A program made the translations under genes and the position numbers. Shown in pieces: positions 20,901 to 23,682 of a stretch of DNA of 23,682 bases; position 1 is the stretch's first letter; every line of letters begins with the position of its first letter. Origin of the DNA: Phoronis ovalis. Lineage: Eukaryota; Phoronida; Phoronidae. The notes below the pieces were generated by a model. The model did no database searches, had not been told where the DNA came from, and was given only the letters and a program-made list of their open reading frames with translations. The stretch is taken from assembly GCA_028565635.1 (NCBI GenBank), contig JAOXYB010073722.1, positions 1 through 23,682 on the forward strand. The letters are read 5' to 3'.

Positions 20901-21969
20901 TATCTCAAGGGATTATTTCATTATTCTACGTGGGAATCCGGCATGTTTATAATTCAGTAAAAACGTTTATCAACACAAATTTCTATGGTTGACATGCGAA
21001 AACATATTGTCAAGAATCTAAAGTCACTTTGCAACTAATAGAAAATTAAATATTTGCTCATATTCTTATGTGATTTTCAATTCACTACCTGTCGTTACAT
21101 TAACCTTTATAACTTATTCAAATATATTATGTTATGATATTGCAGTATTAAATATTTTGATTGCTTGTCTAAGAATACTGTTGAAAGTCAAAAATCAAGA
21201 ACAATATTCTTTTATTAATTCATATAAGTTATATTTCTTATGTTGTTAACAGAAGTTGTTTCTGCTACATTACTTGTCATAATACATTTCAATAGTTGGT
21301 GCACTAGCTACTTTTGAAATTGCATTCTATGATATAACAAAAGTCACAATAACAATAGTTCAACCTCATAATTTCGGTTGACCGGTTATTGCATATAGGA
21401 AATATGCAAGCAAAAAGTGATAGGAACTGTTTATTTTTTTCTATTAATTTCAAAGACACCCATTTTGCAAAACAGTATTAACAGTTCTCAATATAAAAAG
21501 CACAGCCTCTATATTACCTGTATGTCTCCATTTATGATACATGCGGTAACTAAATTGCAAAACAGTAGCCAGAGATATTAAGTGATCATAGTTCTGAATA
21601 AAAATGAACGAGTTTTTAATGTATTGTTTTTCCATGTGTATTCAATCAGTTACGTGATAAATAATTTTAATTTACCTTTGCTGTAAGTCAATTAAGGCAT
21701 GCGGCAAGCTAAACATAATGAAAGAGCTTACCGAAGTTTTCGATGCCATCGCGAAACTTATCACACGAATTGTCTTTATATATTTTTCAGCTAAACTTCA
21801 AGCTATGTCAAAACCTCCACTTAAAAAAGGACTTTCAAGATGGAATGCTATGAGCAAGAAAGGACTCATGGTAAAGAACTTGGCAGGAATTGCAGGTGGG
21901 ACTTTAAATATTACAAAAGGAAACAGGAATTCCGGCAAAGGAAAGAAACTACTAGGAATGACAATATAA
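17992..21969 (+). CDS. CXorf65: CXorf65 homologue (5 exons, 179 residues)
   Basis: Exons 17992-18073, 18330-18416, 18890-19006, 19157-19231 and 21791-21969. Every intron begins GTAAG, ends CAG and lies in phase 1; the joined frame is open and ends TAA. Family blocks in order are FIIVKFGDN (21-29), a Cys-rich stretch with CSTVSLLTCIRRKCGC, TIDLVDLQGNLKNL (58-71), and YACEFITSRETYVLIKIE (78-95). Then comes LLENIDQIYPELFAKLQAM, and a basic tail with LSRWNAMSKKG and KGKKLLGMTI. The human protein opens FIFIKHGDN and has TIDLCD at the same place; its length (about 183) is nearly equal. Molecular function is unknown in any species to my knowledge. The Pfam name referring to an IL-2 receptor chain comes from a neighbouring human gene and should not be read as function. 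The last intron (2559 bases) is far longer than the others (256, 473, 150). Confidence 0.92.
18462..18485. repeat. 9-bp inverted repeat in CXorf65-like intron 2
   Basis: TGATATATC, spacer TCCGGG, GATATATCA. It lies 46 bases after the 5' splice site at 18417. Short arms; the role is unknown. Confidence 0.7.
19232..21790 (+). other. long last intron of the CXorf65-like gene
   Basis: AT-rich. The ATG-led frame 21718-21969 runs into the last exon but its first 24 codons are intronic. The intron contains a diverged direct duplication around 20321-20540. No nested gene was recognised. Confidence 0.8.
20321..20540. repeat. diverged direct repeat pair inside the intron
   Basis: Two copies of about 65 bases share GAACTGGACATACA exactly (20329-20342 and 20487-20500). 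Similar flanks (TTTGTTT before; AGTGTTT, CTGT, TTATAT, GTGT after) stand at the same offset of 158 bases. They could be copies of an old mobile element or a local duplication. Confidence 0.65.
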
Positions 21970-21975
21970 ATAGTG

Positions 21976-21981
21976 AATAAA
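21976..21981 (+). promoter_or_regulatory. polyadenylation signal AATAAA of the CXorf65-like gene
   Basis: The hexamer lies six bases after the stop codon in GTGAATAAACG. If used, the 3' UTR is only a few tens of bases; it is the nearest candidate. Confidence 0.45.
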
Positions 21982-21984
21982 CGT

Positions 21985-23682
21985 TTATAAACCCTTGATG
22001 GGTATATGTAATACATTCAACTGAAAGCAGGACTCTTCTATGCCTCTTCGAGTGTCATCAAAGACGGTGGATATTTTGGAAATCATAACCTGAGATTTAA
22101 TCGAAGCAAGAGTACAAAACTCCAAATTCTTTCTTCTTTTTTTTACTAAATTGCACATCATGTTTTTCACGTATATAATGGACCCACAAATAAAGAAAAA
22201 AGGTCGAAATAGAAAACTGCCCACTTCCAAGTTACTACCACCGTAGTAGCAGGCACGTTATAAGCCAAACATTGTATTAGTTGTTAACTTATACAAATGA
22301 CAAATGATGCGATTTTAGTTGGAGTGATAAAACATGATTGCTGATGGAAATTCTGATGATGGTCGACTCATACCAACAGTGAATGGTACTTCCTAGTTTA
22401 TTATACAACATTTTGTGTTGTGCCAAAGGAGAGAGTAGGATAAAGACGAACAATAAATTGGTACTGATTCTATAAAATAGTCACTATATTTAAAAATAAT
22501 AAATCAATAACATTTTTATGTAATCAATGATTTCTGATCATTACAACATGATTTTAACAAATTGATCACAAAACAACCAGATTAGTTTTCTGTATACTAC
22601 TCTACAGCATCCCTATGAGATCACTACATGAATCTGTTAAGAAAATGTAGGAAGCAGTCTTATTTTCAAAAATGTCCAAAATATAGTTTTTTGAAAAATA
22701 AATAAAAACAATTGAAAATCAACTAATAAACTGTGGGAAAATTTGTTTATCATAAATAGAATACTGTAGATATATAACATCTTTGCACTGAAAATATACA
22801 AGGCATGAATTATGGTCAACATCCACCACATAAGAATAGAACAACTTTTTTCAGAAGTATTATATATTTAACCTCAAATTCTTTTTTACATTCTGATCAC
22901 AGGAGCTATGGAAAAATGTGTTACATATGTCACATCATCTTATACATCGTTGTAAAAGTCCATAAATATTAAATTTTACCGATAATGTGACGACACCATC
23001 TATATTTCTAATGAGTATGGAATGTAACTTAATCGGTCACCATATAAAACAAACTGCAAATAATCAGCCCATAATCAGGAATGTTCTTTTAATTTCAATT
23101 TCAAATTGTACAATAGGCTGTATTATTATTATGTACAAATGTGCCAGTATATTCACTTGCTACTCCATTTTACAATAAATTAGTCAGTTAATTAATGTGA
23201 ATAAAGTTTCTTCTGTTTGCTATATTTGCAGGAAATTGAACACTAATCATACAAGATTGAATACTGTAGAGATGAATTTACTCTTTTTCTGAAAAATATA
23301 TTGCACTTGCTTTCCCTGCCAAAAGACTGCGTGGGTTGCTTGTGAAATGTGAATTGGGATGAACATACAATATTTTTTCCGTAACCTAGCTGGTCAAATG
23401 CTGATCAGTACTATTACTATTTCAAAGCATACAGCCAGCGAGTATACATTAATTTCTGATTAATAAATAAAAACATCCTGTTAATAAAATTGCAGATGAA
23501 CTTTAAAATTAAGCTGCAACAGTAGTAATTGTAAAGAACATCTATTCATATCAAAAGCAGAAATTGAGCAAATAGCTCGTTAACGGCAAGTCTATTTTAT
23601 AAGCTTAAACACATACTCTATTATCTGCTAGCACCAATATTCGTATTATATAGTAAGCATGGTTCTAATTTGGTAACCCTGA
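21985..23682. other. intergenic right end, no gene supported
   Basis: AT-rich sequence with only short frames of random-looking composition. An AATAAA is at about 23204 and a lone acceptor-like TTGCTATATTTGCAG ends near 23231, but the frames after it close within about 20 codons. No RNA gene or mobile element was recognised. Confidence 0.5.

Noticed and set aside
21718-21790. ATG at 21718 as start of a separate 83-residue protein
   Set aside because: The strong acceptor at 21790 and phase match with the exon ending at 19231 show that the conserved part is the last exon of the CXorf65-like gene.

Overview
The window is AT-rich animal nuclear DNA. Its genes have GT-AG introns and metazoan-specific families: a nicotinic acetylcholine receptor subunit, a transmembrane leucine-rich-repeat receptor, a WL-motif coiled-coil protein and a CXorf65 homologue. 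Short introns, low GC and the gene families suggest an invertebrate, plausibly a lophotrochozoan such as a mollusc or annelid. That placement is inference; no sequence here fixes the species.

Layout. 1-2227 (+): last three coding exons of a nicotinic receptor (Cys-loop) subunit running in from the left edge, with a 0.35-kb foldback/MITE-like element just inside the second visible intron. 3882-5750 (-): single-exon type I membrane protein with about 13 leucine-rich repeats, an LRRCT cap and a short tyrosine-rich tail. About 6150-6470: a dispersed, hairpin-rich repeat. 8160-8690: three staggered small ORFs, the first with a signal-peptide-like N-terminus. 11170-12886 (-): two-exon coiled-coil protein, with a likely non-coding leader exon near 13034. 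14047-15619 (+): three consecutive short intronless ORFs (A, B, C) that I cannot assign; C has a Lys/Ser-rich repetitive tail. 17992-21969 (+): five-exon homologue of vertebrate CXorf65, all introns in phase 1, the last one 2.6 kb. The rest is intergenic or intronic DNA with a few inverted and direct repeats.

There is no sign that the genes form one pathway. The receptor subunit and the LRR protein act at the cell surface; the coiled-coil and CXorf65-like proteins look cytoplasmic. The parts least explained by known families are the ORF A-B-C cluster, the LRR protein's duplicated tyrosine motif, the candidate small secreted protein near 8.2 kb, and a possible exon at 5949-6061. All splice sites were read by eye from consensus and reading frame; none is backed by transcript data.
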